Shown here: one piece after another, positions 1-28,149 of the stretch
Layout of the letters: every line of letters starts with the position of its first letter
How positions within the stretch are numbered: position 1 is the first letter of the stretch
Origin: Leptodactylus fallax
Taxonomy: Eukaryota; Chordata; Amphibia; Anura; Leptodactylidae
Reading direction: 5' to 3'
DNA length: 64,000 nt
Assembly: GCA_947044405.1 (NCBI GenBank)
Contig: CAMRHE010000157.1
Coordinates: forward strand, 1,200,501 to 1,264,500
Notes under the pieces: generated by a model
The model's input: only the letters and a program-made list of their open reading frames with translations
Databases searched by the model: none
What the model was told of the DNA's origin: nothing
Made by a program: the position numbers and the translations under genes

Positions 1-1619
1 GTCAAAACTCAGGCAACAGTATATGTGATAAGATTTGACAATGTGCATTCTGGGAGGTGTTACGATGCCCTTGTAGTTTACAGAGGAAAGTCTCCAGGTT
101 TAAAAGGAACTTCCTAGTATACAGATTGTGCCACTCTGTACTGCAAATAGAGGAAAGTCACCAGGTAGGAAACATAGGGGTAAAAAGTACTTTCTGATTC
201 ATGAATTCAAGGATTATGATTTGTTATACTGTAGTATGGCTGATTAATTTGTAATTTATCCTTATTTTATTGTTGTCTCTGCTGTTTTGTATCCTTTTCA
301 GAAGTATGTGTACTGTAGCCTGTACGATGACTTTCTTCTAACCTTTACATGTTGGCAAAGAATGAGCGTTGTGAAACAATTTACCATCATAAAGAATTCA
401 TTCATTGAAGTTTAGATACCTCTATTAGGTTGTCTCAGGGACATTCAGTAGTTTTGTGCCAAGAATTTTTTGTGGGGTGGGTTAGTTTTATGTCTGTGAA
501 CTAGTGGTATAATATGATATAGTTAAAGTAAATGTCAAAATCTGCCAGGAGAATAGCTTTGGCCCAAAACACTGAGGGCGCATTACAAGTGGCAGATTCT
601 GTTGCAGAAGTTTCTGTGACTGTTTATCTGAATGGGAATTGCAGAAATCAATGTGTTTGCTGTCCATTTAGGTCAGGATATCTTCATATTATGTTCAAAA
701 TGCCATATTTTAACATACCTTTGTGTATTCACAGACAAACGCCATGGAGACATATTTCATGTGTCGTTCCAAGCATTACTATCTGAATTACGTTAAAACA
801 TAAGCTTTCATTTTCATATAATACTGGAATAAAACCATCCACAATGTTGGAAAATACTCAGAAGAGCGATATCTTGGCAGAGCTAGTGTGATAGGTGTGG
901 CACTGGCACTAGAGCCATGTTGTTAGTCTCAACAGTCAGGTGCAGCACGTACGTTCTGTAGAATGATATTGGCAGAGACCTGTCATTAGGAATATTTTTA
1001 TACAGTAGACACCCCATTGGGATGTCAGCCATTGAATAATTGGTTATTAAAGTTCCAAAACAGGTTACACTTGCCACAATATGAGGTAAACCGTTTTTAT
1101 ATGCAAAGTTTTTTGTTTTTTTTTGTATGAGCTTTGTGAAGTAAAACTATACTTGGTTAAACACTGCAACTGCTTGTAGAAAGATAGACAAGGGTGTGCC
1201 ATGTTAATAATTAATGGCACGTACAGGGCACAGCACCACTACAGTAGGTTTTTATCGCCGCATTCAGATCAAATGTATTTTTTCATGGTTTTTCTGTGAA
1301 AACCTCATGTGAAACCTTAATCGCAAAGCATCTCTTCATTCTTTCTGGGATCTGTTTTTTTAGATTCATACTATTTCACTGTGGTATTGCTATCAATGTA
1401 GCAAGGAAAGGAACAGCAAAGTTAGAGAACATTTAAAAAAATATCTTGATGTTCACACACCGGCTTTTTCGATGCAGTTTTTTCAGACAAAGCCAGGCAT
1501 CCATTTCTTTATATTTCCTATTCCTTTTGAATCCATTTGTGAATCTCGCTCCATAAACTGCATGAAAAACTGCCATAAAAACGTGTCTTTTTTTAAATGT
1601 GGTGTATTAAACCATTCTT
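1..1619. other. No gene recognised
   Basis: Short open frames only, none resembling a known protein, and no splice-site-bounded conserved segment noticed. Presumed intergenic or intronic DNA of the left neighbour. Confidence 0.5.
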
Positions 1620-2050
1620 GGGCTAAGGCCACACATTGCAGAAATGCAGCTAAAATACACCGTGAAAAAAAACGCAGTGGAAAAAAACACTGCTTCTCCG
1701 CTATGTTTCTACCTCCCCCCCCCCCCCATATAAATCTATGGGGAAAATGTAGCGTTTCTGCAGGTAAAAATAACGTGCTACGTTTTTCTTCCACAATCTG
1801 GATGAGAATACACAAATTCTCATTCACTTTGCTGCTATAGTAAAACATAGCATTTTTTTTTCTACCATGTTTCTGCAACAGCCAAAAAATACTGTATTTA
1901 CACAAGGCGTAGCCTTATGCCAGGGCCACTTGTCCACATTGCCTCTGTAAACTCACTAGCAGCTAACCTGCTGGTATCCAGTTTTTGCTGTGTGTTTTTT
2001 CTTCTGCAGCATTTTTAGCTGCAGTTTGCTACTTGGGGCCTTAGCCTAAA
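1620..2050. repeat. CTAAGGCC-family palindromic MITE, copy 1
   Basis: Starts GGGCTAAGGCCACACATTGC and ends ACTTGGGGCCTTAGCC. It contains ATTCACTTTGCTG and homopolymer C at about 1718-1731. It belongs to a family seen at least eleven times in the window. Confidence 0.65.
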
Positions 2051-2317
2051 AGTCACTGACATCTGCAACTACAGTGCAGAGTACATATTAAACCCCCAGC
2101 ATAAATTATTGCTGTGGGTTTGACCTGCAGGTTAGATCAGCAGTTTGCAACCTTTGCATTGCAAAGCTATAGAGGGGGCCTGCAGCAATACCTGCAGGTG
2201 AGCCTCAGCAAATACCACATGATTTCAGGTGTTTTTTGGCATGGCAGCATGCACAGAAACTCTGCAGAATTTAAAAAATTCAGCAACTTGTTTGCTGTAT
2301 GTGGCTCAAGCTTTAAA

Positions 2318-2655
2318 GCTAAGGCCCCATGTGGAGTCCCGCAGCAAAAGAGCGCTGCGGGAAAAACCGCGGCGGCAACGCATCGTGGTTCTTCCCGCAG
2401 GGCTTTAGATAGAAAGTTTGCAGAAGTTTCCTCTGCGGACTTTCTGTTTCGATTATAACTATGGGGAAGCCGCTGGCGTTTCCATAGGTATAATTGACAT
2501 ACTGCGATTTCCAAAACCGCGTCAGTTTTGTAAATCGCCACGTGTCCGCAGCGCAGTTTTTACCGCAAAGTGGGAATGAGATCCGCTAGAATCCCATCCA
2601 CTTTGCTGTGACTGTAAAACGCTGCAATTTTTTCTGCAGCGTTTCTGGCAGTCCC
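2318..2655. repeat. CTAAGGCC-family MITE, copy 2
   Basis: Starts GCTAAGGCCCCATGTGGAGT. The core palindrome GCTGGCGTTTCCATAGGTAT lies near 2470-2490. The right end is lost. Confidence 0.7.
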
Positions 2656-3385
2656 TATTCAAATAAATGGAGTGGTGTGTGCTGTACCACCAGGCACCCT
2701 TGTGTAATGGGGGTGCAAAACACCCCAGTTCTTATGAGCAGTGGGGTTCCTAGCGGTGGGACACCCACCGTCCAGCAAGCTATAGCTTGTTGTAACTGGA
2801 ATAACCCTAAAAAGCTATATTCACACGACTGGTGAAAAAAAAGCTGTGAAAAATAGACATTTTTCACAGCTGTTTTGTATTTGAGGTCCCTTTTTTCATG
2901 GATTCCTCATATATTTGAGTGTATTGAGCGAACCATGAAAATTGGTAAAAATAGGACATGAAAAATATGAATAGCCCCCATTCATGTACACTGAATTTAA
3001 TGCATTATTCTGCAGCATTTTCCTAATTTCCAGCACTTCCACAAGTAAAAACATCTGAATTTATCTGCTGAAATCGATGAAAACCATTGGAAAAACACAC
3101 AGTAGTAATTGCATTTTTTACGTAGCATGTGGATGGGACTTGTTTAAATCCCATCTACAGTACTGCACTGCAACTGTAAATTGCTATTGGTTAGCAGTGT
3201 AAATAGCGGATGTGTTGCTACAATGTACAAAATGTGAGAGGATGAGAGTTTGATAATCACTTGTTCCTTATACTGTTTGCATTGGGCAGAGCGATACCCT
3301 TTAAACAAGCACCGATCAACTTATGTTATCAATTGGAGCTTGTTATGGGTCTGAAATCAGATGTGTAAATGGACCTAAAGTTTGC

Positions 3386-3850
3386 TGTGGATGAAGGGGT
3401 GCGGAAACCCTTTTGGGTCCTACCCGTAGTCTAGGGGTTGGAGTGTGTGGCCTTCGGGTTCCCTCCTTCCTTGCTTTCCTGGTCTGTCTCTGCTTTTGTG
3501 GAGATGGACAACAGTTGCAGGCCCAGCAGTACTCTTGAGGTGGCAGCCCTTGAGGTGACTAGGCAAGTGGCTGGCTTGGTAGTACTCTTGGTGGTGGCAG
3601 CCCGGGAGGAAACCATGCAAGATTCTAGCCCTCCTGTCTTGGCAGTTGGGTTAGTCTAGCTCCCCCTTACTCTTCGGCCTTTTGGCTCTGAGTTTGGGGA
3701 CAGTTTCGGGAGACCCATTCTCTTTTGAGATGGGTTTTGCGATAGACCGCATCCTTTGCACGTTTTTTTCAGTGGCACCGTCACTTTTTTCCGTGCACTG
3801 GTGTTTCGTTAGCACAGTTTTGAGACCTTCAATAAAAAAAAAAAAAAAAA
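3386..3850 (+). mobile_element. Retroposed polyadenylated sequence with 19-bp target duplication
   Basis: 465 bp ending in AATAAA (3831-3836) and a 17-base A tail, flanked by perfect copies of AAATGGACCTAAAGTTTGC at 3367-3385 and 3851-3869. That is the mark of LINE-type retroposition of a polyadenylated RNA. The insert is G/T-rich and its source was not recognised. It contains TTCGGCCTTTTGGCT (from about 3674), identical to part of the 5' region of U2 snRNA. No convincing open frame. Confidence 0.85.
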
Positions 3851-4528
3851 AAATGGACCTAAAGTTTGCCCATCAATCTATACAGTATCTCCCTCCTTAT
3901 CACAATAAGTAAAGAATAAGCATTTTAGTGCAGATAATTGCCCAGACTTTGGTGGCTGTTCCAACGTGTGAGTGCAAAGGTTCTTCATACATTTACACAT
4001 AGATATAGCTCTATGATCAGAAATGTTCTAAGCATACATAATGGTAACTGCCGTGTGTAAAAGAAGCAAATTATGATTCATACATAAAACAAAAGTATAA
4101 TTGTGGTAAGTCATCCCTCTTATAGTTCTAAATTGTGGAAGTTAATGGTGCGAAATAATAGCGTCATGTACGTGAGCCAGTACCTATCCATTATTTATGA
4201 AGCCCTTGCACCACTTTCTTTATACTGAGTGAGTGTGATTTAGGCACTGTTCACATTACATTCACAGTCTCTGTATCTATAAAGGAAGACTGCAATGTAT
4301 AAGTTGTATAGACCTCCACAATGGACAATTAATGCCTACAGAACAAGCTCTTCACCACATGAACTCTACACCTAGTGGGACTGACGTTACTTCAAATTAG
4401 ATTAGGCTTTCTTTGTCCATAATTGCATGGTGCCCGAGGAAGGATTCTGCATTGCCCTAAACATTGCATCCTACATGTGTAAAAGAAATGAATAAAATAA
4501 TTTGTAGTGTGCAACAACTTTACTTGTA

Positions 4529-4530
<2 letters not shown>

Positions 4531-4560
<30 letters not shown>

Positions 4561-5640
4561 TTTATATATATAGTGCCAGCATATTCCGTAGCACTTTTCA
4601 AATCAGAGGACACATGAACAGACAATATGAGACATTACAATGTGAAAAAGAAATAAACATATCAAACAATAGGAGTGAGGGCCCTGCTCACAAGAGCTTA
4701 CATTCTATGAGGAGATAGGGGGGACACAAGAGGTCAGAGGGCTTCTTTGCTACCATGATCCAGCCATCTTTTAATAGAAAAGGCTATGTAACTGAAGCTG
4801 TATGACCCCGTCACCAGCCAGTATCTGTGAATAAACATATACTAAGTGCAAGGAGTACAGTGTAACTTCTAGATGGAGAGGGCAGGATCTGAGGAACAGA
4901 GGAGGAAGGATAAAAGGTGTTAGTGTTCTACACCTCCGCACACTACACTGTGATCAGGTCACGTGATAATCCTGAACATACAGATGTGATTTTAGGGCAG
5001 TTTTGAAGCTGCTGTAGTTGGGGATTAATCGGATTGTCTTGGGTAAAGCATTCCAGAGCACCGATGCAGCTCGAGAAAAGTCTTGGAGACGGGAATGGGA
5101 TGATTGGATAACAGGGGATGCAAGTCTAAGGTCAATGGCAGAACGGAGAGGACGGTTAGGGCGGTAGACAGTGACGAGGGAGGAGATATAGGGGGGCGCA
5201 GCGCTATAAATGGATTTGTGGATCAGTGTGATAATTTTATATTGTATTCTGTGATGGATGGGAAACCAATACATCGACTGACACAAGGTAGATGCGTCTG
5301 TGTACCGGTTTGACAGAAAGATGAGTCTGGTGGCTGCATTCAGGACAGATTGTAGTGGGGAGAGTTTAGTAAGAGGAAGTCCAGTTAGAAGAGAATTGCA
5401 ATAGTGAATACAAGAGAAAATCAGAGCGATAGTAAGGGTTTTTGATGTTTCCACGGTGAGAAAAGGGCGAATTCTAGAGATGTTTTTAAGGTGCAGGTGG
5501 CAAGAGCGTGCGAGTGTCTGAATATGTCGGGTAAAGGTGAGATCTGAATCAAATAGAACCCCCAGACAGCGGCATGCCGCCTCGGGGTAATAGTAAGTCC
5601 ACAGACAGAAATAGTTGGAGCCGAAGGATCTCATACACTG
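4531..5640 (-). mobile_element. LINE 3' end (L2/CR1-like), minus strand
   Basis: The last part of a reverse-transcriptase ORF is followed (leftwards) by a 3' UTR with AGAGCAGGGCCCTC and GCTACGGAATATGCTGG, and a (TTA)n tail at 4531-4559. Its 5' side stops at a MITE beginning at 5641. Shorter 3' tails of the same type are at 20480-20600 and 36090-36262 on the + strand. Confidence 0.85.
4954..5634 (-). pseudogene. LINE reverse-transcriptase C-terminal fragment
   Basis: 226 residues open, including LGVLFDSDLTFTRHIQTLAR, FSCIHYCNSLLTGLP, SAIDLRLASPVIQSSHSRLQ and WNALPKTIRLIPNYSSFKTA. These match the post-palm region of L2/CR1-type reverse transcriptases. The polymerase core (FADD-type motif) is absent, so this is a 5'-truncated, non-functional copy. 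Confidence 0.85.
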
Positions 5641-5993
5641 AGGCTAAGGCCACACGTGGCGTCCTGCAGCAAAAAAGCGCCACAGGAAAAACCGCGGTGG
5701 AAACGCATCACAGTTCTTCCCTCAGCGCTTTTGACAGAAAGTTTGCAGAGTTTTCCTCTGCGGATCTTCTGCTTCAATTATACCTATAGGGAAACTGTCA
5801 GCATTTCCGTATGTATAATTGACATGCTGCGATTTCCAAAACCACAACGGTTTTGAAGATTGCCGCGTGTCTGCAGCACCTATTTTAACGCAAATTGGGT
5901 ATGGGATTCACTGTAAAACTTTTTTTTTTTTTCCACGCCATATCTACCGTGGTCAAACCACGGCATTTATGCCACGTGGTGCCCCGGCCTTAA
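5641..5993. repeat. CTAAGGCC-family MITE, copy 3, both ends present
   Basis: Starts AGGCTAAGGCCACACGTGGC and ends GCCACGTGGTGCCCCGGCCT. It sits at the broken 5' side of the LINE at 4531-5640. Confidence 0.8.
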
Positions 5994-6699
5994 GGGGCTG
6001 TGCCTCTATCAAAATGTATCCCCTATATGCAGGATAGAACATAAATGTCAGACTGATGGGAATCTGGCCTCTCTGCTTCGATATAGTTGACATGCATGTC
6101 TGTTGTATTCCATTCATTTCTGTGCAACTGTCAGATTGATAAAAGATATTACTTGGCCATACAGTACAATGTTACAGAACTATTCATGAATGCTGCAAAT
6201 GGCAATAAAATTCACACTCTTGTTCCCACCCATAATAAAAGCTTTTTCCCACTTCAGGAAACTAATGCTTCTCCGATTTAAAACTACAGTTGCTTCCTCT
6301 CTGTGTATAGCTACCTAGAACTATATGGTTATTTTAATAGATATACACTTATACTCTAGTAGTTTATTTAAACATATTCCTTATTAGTATCGCTATAACT
6401 GTATTTACATGGCTATCCCAATATAACCAATATAATATGAAGTGTCCACTCTGTTTATACACATTCATGGCCAGTCACAGCAGACTTCTAAGGTAAAATA
6501 CATGCAAAATATGGCATGTATAGATGTAGAGCATGCAGTATGAAAATTGGAAAATACAGAGGTACAGCAAGAACCTTTGAACCCTTTTTTTATGACTCCA
6601 CATATAGTTGAAGCTATAGCATGAATGTGTGCATGTCTAATTCAATATTGACCAGTTCCTTTATATACGGTCAGTAGCTATATGTGATTCTTGCACGCC

Positions 6700-7945
6700 A
6701 TTTACTTTCTCAATGGTTGATTATTTTTTAGCTCAGCTCTATCAGGGCAGAGCTATAACCTGTGGCTACAGTTTGTCTATAGCTCCATACCCGGCGGATT
6801 CCGGATGTATAATACAGCCAGGACCCGCAGCTGTATTACAGCCAACACCGATCGCAGCTAACACTTTAGATGTCGCGGTCAAACGCGACCGCAGCATCTA
6901 AAGTGCACGGCTGCCATGGGCACCACCATCTTTGACCAATCGCCGCTCTCCAGATCGTCATTGGAGGGCAGCGATTTGTTGCCGTGACAGCCTGGAGCCT
7001 ATTGAAGGCTCCCAGGCTTCTCATTATATGCCAGAGGCAGCGTGTAATAGAAGGCAATGTATTTTACTATTCACTGCAATATATTAGTATTGCAGTGAAT
7101 AGTATGAATGATCACACCCCCTAGGGTTCAATGTCCCTAGGGGGTCTGAAAATAAAAGTAAAAGAAAATTAAAAAAAAAGTTTTTAAAAGTATAAAAAAA
7201 AAACACAAAAAATATAAAAGTTCAAATCACCCCCCCTTTCCCTAGATCACATATAAAAAGAAATAAACAAAAATAAACATAAACACTTTAGGTTTCCCTG
7301 CGCTCAAAAATGCCCACACTAATAGAATACAGAAATATTTATCCCATACGGTAAACGGTGTAGTGGGGAAAAAACCAAAAAGGCCAAACGCCGATTTTTT
7401 TCAACACTTTGCCTCCTATAAAAAATGGAATAAAAAGAGATCAAACCATCAGAACTTCCTCAAAATGGTATCAATAAAAATGCTATCTTGTCTCGCATAA
7501 AAAGACGCCATATCCAGCTCCATACACATAGATATAAAAAAAGTTACAGGTGTGAGAACATGGCGACACAAAAATTTTTCTCTATTTTGCAAAGTTTGAA
7601 ATTTTTTAAAAGGTATCAAAACATGACAATATATATAAATTTGGTATAGCTGTGATCGTACTGACCCCCAGAATACAGGTAACTTGTCATTTTTACCGCA
7701 TATTGAATGCCGTAAAAATCAAACCCATAAGAAATTGGCGCAAATGCGGTACATTACGGCTTCCCAGTACATTGTGCAGGATATTAATTGGTGCCATTAC
7801 AAAGTACAATTTGCTGTGCAAACAATAAGCCATCATGTGACTCTGTGAACTGAAAAATGAAAAAAATTATGGCTCTTGGGAATGGGGAGAGGGAAAAACG
7901 GAAATGCAAAAACAAAAATTGACAGGTATGAAAGGGTTAATTCAC
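6700..7945. repeat. AT-rich non-coding element with serial hairpins
   Basis: No gene. Three strong hairpins follow each other: 6862-6905 (CACTTTAGATG arms), 7066-7103 (ACTATTCACTGCAATA arms) and 7116-7145 (ACCCCCTAGGG arms). A long A-rich stretch then leads to GACAGGTATGAAAGGGTTAA. It looks like one dispersed non-autonomous repeat, but the class and exact ends were not recognised. Confidence 0.45.
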
Positions 7946-8496
7946 TGAATATGATGGCATTGTTGGTATGTCAGTATTTGGGGCCCTGGTTTTAATTTTT
8001 TCCCAGGGCCACACTTTGTCTAAAACCAACCCTGACAAGACGCAACCAGGATATTCTGTGTTTCGTGAAATAGGTCAACAAACTGAGATAACAGGTTTCT
8101 GTGCCCAGTGCTTGTTCTGTGGGTTGAGTATTGACTTACACCCAGTTGTTGAACACTTTCATTCTTTATCAAGAATTAAGATGTAATAGTTTGGGCTACA
8201 CAGAATAGCATTGCATATGCTGCAGAATCTACACCCAGCTAGCATGCTGACCCATGCATTTCTATGGCCTCATACACATGACCACGTGTGTGTGGCCGTG
8301 AGCAGGTCTTATTTCTGTCCGTTTTGCTGCCTATACTCACTGACCTCAGTGAATGGGGCTGTGTCATCCAAGTGTCTTTTAATATTCCCTAGTAACATAT
8401 ACATGGGCATGTGCCTAGGTAGTGTTGTAGGGTTGTTCTGTAGAGTCAGTTGACGCTGTCTTAGGTAGGAGTCCTGAAAATTGTGAGACCAGACTA

Positions 8497-8735
8497 AGGC
8501 TGTGGTCACACTATCGTTAGGTGATTCCGTCCCCCATTCCACTTAAAATATGTGGAGAGAAGTCCCGCAAGCAGGACTTTTTTCTCTGATGATTTCGAAA
8601 TCCTGGCGGACTCCATTAAAGTCTATGGGATTCGTGGATTTCCGCGGGTAAGTGCTTTTTAAGTGGACAGGTATTTTGTTTTTCGGGTCTCCAAGCAGAC
8701 CCGAAGAACGGAAACCCAAATACAAGTGTGAATCT
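8497..8735. repeat. Relative of the TAGGTTCACACTAGC MITE
   Basis: Starts GGCTGTGGTCACACTATCG and ends CAAGTGTGAATCTAGCG; contains AGTCCCGCAAGCAGGACTTT. Confidence 0.6.
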
Positions 8736-8817
8736 AGCGTAATATAGTGAGTGTTTTAATGTTCAGGTATTATGTCATTTGACACTCAGGGTTATAATGT
8801 ATTTTCTGACTCTTGAT

Positions 8818-9163
8818 TTAAAGGGTTTTCTGGCACTTATTAATTGACCTGACCTATCCAGTTTGGTAAGTGCTGCAGCCTTTTCAGTACTTGCCAAGCA
8901 CAGGGCAGTAATTTGTGCTGTGGCTGTACTTGGTATTGCAGCTCAGCCCATTCAATTTAATTGCTATCAGGCCATGTGTTCAATGAACGTGATGTTATAA
9001 GGCCTCTGTATCAGAAGAGGTGCTCAGGGAGTTCCGCTGCCACTTCATAAAGCTGTTTCATGGGGGGTGGGGGTCCCATTTGTAGGACTCCCATGCATCT
9101 TCAATTGATGACCTATCCCAAAAATAGGCCATCAATTAAAAAAATCCCAAAAAGCTCCTTTAG
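8818..9163. mobile_element. TTAA-type MITE
   Basis: TTAAAGGGTTTTCTGGCACT on the left and AATCCCAAAAAGCTCCTTTA on the right, with inner GACCTATCC / GGCCATCAATT blocks. It abuts the MITE starting at 9162. Confidence 0.55.
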
Positions 9164-9510
9164 GTCGGGGCTCCACGTTGCGAAAAAGTCCATGGCAAAA
9201 AACATGATATTTTACAGTACCTGCTAAATGGATGAGATTCTGGCTAATCCCATTCACACATTGCAGAAAAATATCCGCAGTGGAAATGCTGCAACTCCAA
9301 AAAAGTCACATTTTTGTAAATCACTGCATGTCAATTATGCCTACAGAAACGCTGGCGTTTTCTGTATAGGTATAATAGGGACAGATAGAGGAGGAAAATA
9401 CTGCGGACTTTCTTTGAAAAGTGCTGCGGAAAAAGATGTCATGTGTTCCTGCTGTGGGCTTTTCCTCAGCACTTTTGCGTGTGGCTCGCTACGTGGGGCC
9501 CTAGCCTTAG
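9162..9510. repeat. CTAAGGCC-family MITE, copy 4, inverted relative to copy 3
   Basis: Starts GGTCGGGGCTCCACGTTGCG and ends CTACGTGGGGCCCTAGCCTT, with the core palindrome GAAACGCTGGCGTTTTC at about 9348. Confidence 0.75.
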
Positions 9511-9774
9511 GCTAAATCCTCACGTCGAGGAAACACCGTTTTTTTGGGCCAAAGCCAAGAATAGCCTCAAAAGGAAAGGGAAATATGCTCAATCCACTCC
9601 TGGCTTTGCTCGAAACGCAGCTTTTCCGTAGCGTTTTTTTTTTCAGCAGTGCGTGGATGGGATTTGCCAGAATATATCATTCACTTTGCTGGTACTGAAA
9701 ACCCAGGGCTTTTCATGTTGCGGAAACATAGAAAAAAACGCTGTTTTCTGCAACATGGGGCCTCAGTCTTAGGC
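9511..9774. repeat. CTAAGGCC-family MITE, variant with GCCAAAGCC / GGCTTTG core
   Basis: Starts GCTAAATCCTCACGTCGAGG and ends GCAACATGGGGCCTCAGTCT. It abuts copy 4 directly. The variant at 18220-18440 has the same inner arms. Confidence 0.6.
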
Positions 9775-10040
9775 TTGCCATATAATTTAGTCAATGACTA
9801 TCCAACCAGAATCTCCCATAAACTTGCACAAGTTGACTGGCCAAGTTTCCTTCTTTATTTTAGTATGGACATACATTGTTGTATTTCTTATACCACTGTT
9901 TTCCCTAATGAATATCTCACTGTCCACGTCATCTTTCCTTTGACATCTGCTATTAGGCAGGCATCATAGACTTGAGATTAACTGTTGATACTATGAAAAT
10001 TAACTTTCTCCCTTAAAAAATCCAAGTTTTTCATACTGCA

Positions 10041-10420
10041 TAAGACCGATGCCCCACGTGGCGCAAACGCCACGGTTTGGCTGCGGAGGAAACAGCATGG
10101 AAAAAGACGCAGAGTTTTACAGTCCCTGCATAGTGGATGGGATTCTAGAGACTCCCATCCACACATTGCGTAATAATACGTGCAGCAGAGACGTTGCGGT
10201 TTCCAAAACCATTGTGGTTTTGGAAATCACAGTATGTCAATTATACCTACGGAAATGCTGGCGATTTCCTTATAGGTATAATGGAAGCAGAATGTCCGCA
10301 GAGGAAACCTCTCTGGACTTTCTGTGAAAAGCACTGCAGAAAAAAACGCGATGCATTCACACCGCGTTTTTTCCCGCAGGACTTTTTTGCTTCATCCCAC
10401 TATGTGGGGGCCTTAGCCTA
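10041..10420. repeat. CTAAGGCC-family MITE, copy 5
   Basis: Starts TAAGACCGATGCCCCACGTG and ends TATGTGGGGGCCTTAGCC, with core GGAAATGCTGGCGATTTCC near 10250. Confidence 0.75.
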
Positions 10421-10665
10421 ATAGTGGAAACCTATCATCATGTGGGATCTATGCCTAACACAGTTGCCCTGCACCGACTGTGTCCTGGGTTTGAAGCTAT
10501 CCAAGGACAGCATCTGTTCTCCCCATCTTGGTTTCATTCAGGTACTCTGGTTTCCACATTGCGACAATTTGGGGAATTAGACTCAAAATGGCGGCTTTTC
10601 CTGGTCCGGACAGCGGTGGTTCATGGTACTGGGTGCCGGAAAGATAGCTTTCAGACGGTCCAAGT

Positions 10666-11000
10666 GTAAAATAAAAGTGGCTTTATTCAGCTTAACTGCA
10701 ACATAGCAAAACAACAAAAAACCTAGACCACAGTTAGGGTGCTAACTCACTCCTTGAGCCCCTAACTGTCCTGACTATTGCTCAGCTCCAGCAACAGTCC
10801 CCTGTGGACCCCAGCCCTTCTGGGACAGAGCCTCTCTCTCTGTCCTTAGCTGGTCCACCATTTCCTGCTTCCTGCAGGATACTCCAGCCCCTCTGGAGTT
10901 ACGCGCCACCCAAAGGCGTGGCTGAGAGCCTTTTCTGGCCTGGCCTGGGTCGCTCAACAGCGCCCTCTGGGTTCACATACTCACAACATACACTCTAAAA
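10666..11000 (-). mobile_element. Possible LTR fragment, minus orientation
   Basis: On the - strand a GAATAAAGCC signal is followed by ...TTTTATTTTACA at 10666, the shape of an LTR 3' end. The left boundary and a target duplication could not be identified. Confidence 0.3.
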
Positions 11001-11550
11001 AACATACTGATAGGGAATTTAGATTATGAGCCCTTCTGAAGTAAGTGATGGCAATGTCTGTAAAGAGCGGCAGACTATATTGACACTATATAAGAAAGAG
11101 AAATATAATAATAATGAGAGATGAACTAATAACACACAACAGTAAAAGCCCAAGAGTTAAGAGGTAGATTAAAGCCTGTATAGAAATGTCACAGGGAATA
11201 TAATTTTATGATTAAATATAATACAGTAAAACTAATCTATAGTATAGCAGTGTTCTCCATACAGTGATTAATATAATGCTGTTACATGTTTTAAATGTCC
11301 CACCACATTGTGGAATCTCCTTATTGCATTTTACTCTGTGAGAGCTGAGAGGCAGGCCAGATTTATAGTGGGCTGTTAAGAGTCTAAGGCAGTTCTGCTC
11401 TCACTGCGTCTTGCTGTAATCTCTTCTGTTCTGTTGAGTACTTTCTATTCATATCACGTCCACCCCCACAGCCACTGCTCTCTTCTCTCTCATCTCTCAC
11501 GTACTCTCCATCTCTTGTCCTTGGTATCTCTGCAGATCGACTGGATCCCT

Positions 11551-11569
11551 TCTTCCTTCACTTTTCTAG
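11551..11569 (+). promoter_or_regulatory. CKMT1: Possible 3' splice site of an upstream non-coding exon
   Basis: A run of C and T ending in CTTTTCTAG lies 19 nt before the CKMT1 start codon. This is a strong acceptor shape. Mammalian CKMT1 has a 5' non-coding exon, so the promoter may lie further left. No matching donor could be assigned. If the site is not used, transcription would start nearby, around 11.4 kb. Confidence 0.4.
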
Positions 11570-11587
11570 AGCTCCAAGATTGCAAAA

Positions 11588-27902
<16,315 letters not shown>

Positions 27903-27960
27903 TCCAAAGCGCTCTCATGTACAGCAAGCAATGTGGCCTACAGTATCTGTATGCACCATT

Positions 27961-28114
27961 AATAAATAATGCATTAGTACATGGTACTTTGTGCATTAAT
28001 ACATTGTGATCCCACATGCTGCTGCAGCGGAACATGCAGGTTACATGTACAGCAGCTCTATCATGTTGTGAATGTTGATGCTTATGAACAGCATATTATC
28101 ACCAGCTAAATAAA
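27961..28114 (+). promoter_or_regulatory. CKMT1: CKMT1 3' UTR polyadenylation signals
   Basis: Two AATAAA hexamers follow the stop codon, at 27961-27966 and 28109-28114. The second lies about 210 nt past the stop and is followed by a GT-rich stretch, so it is the better candidate for the main cleavage signal. This is a motif call only. Confidence 0.6.
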
Positions 28115-28149
28115 GCTCATTGCTGTCCTATCAAACCTGGTTTTCTTAT

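Noticed and set aside
532..786. 84-residue open frame near the left edge
   Set aside because: Composition and lack of any recognisable motif suggest chance.
1472..1905. Overlapping 120-140-residue frames on both strands
   Set aside because: They fall within a palindromic MITE and a poly-C run; no similarity to proteins recognised.
3674..3690. U2 snRNA gene
   Set aside because: Only about 15 bases match U2; the rest of the RNA and its promoter elements are absent.
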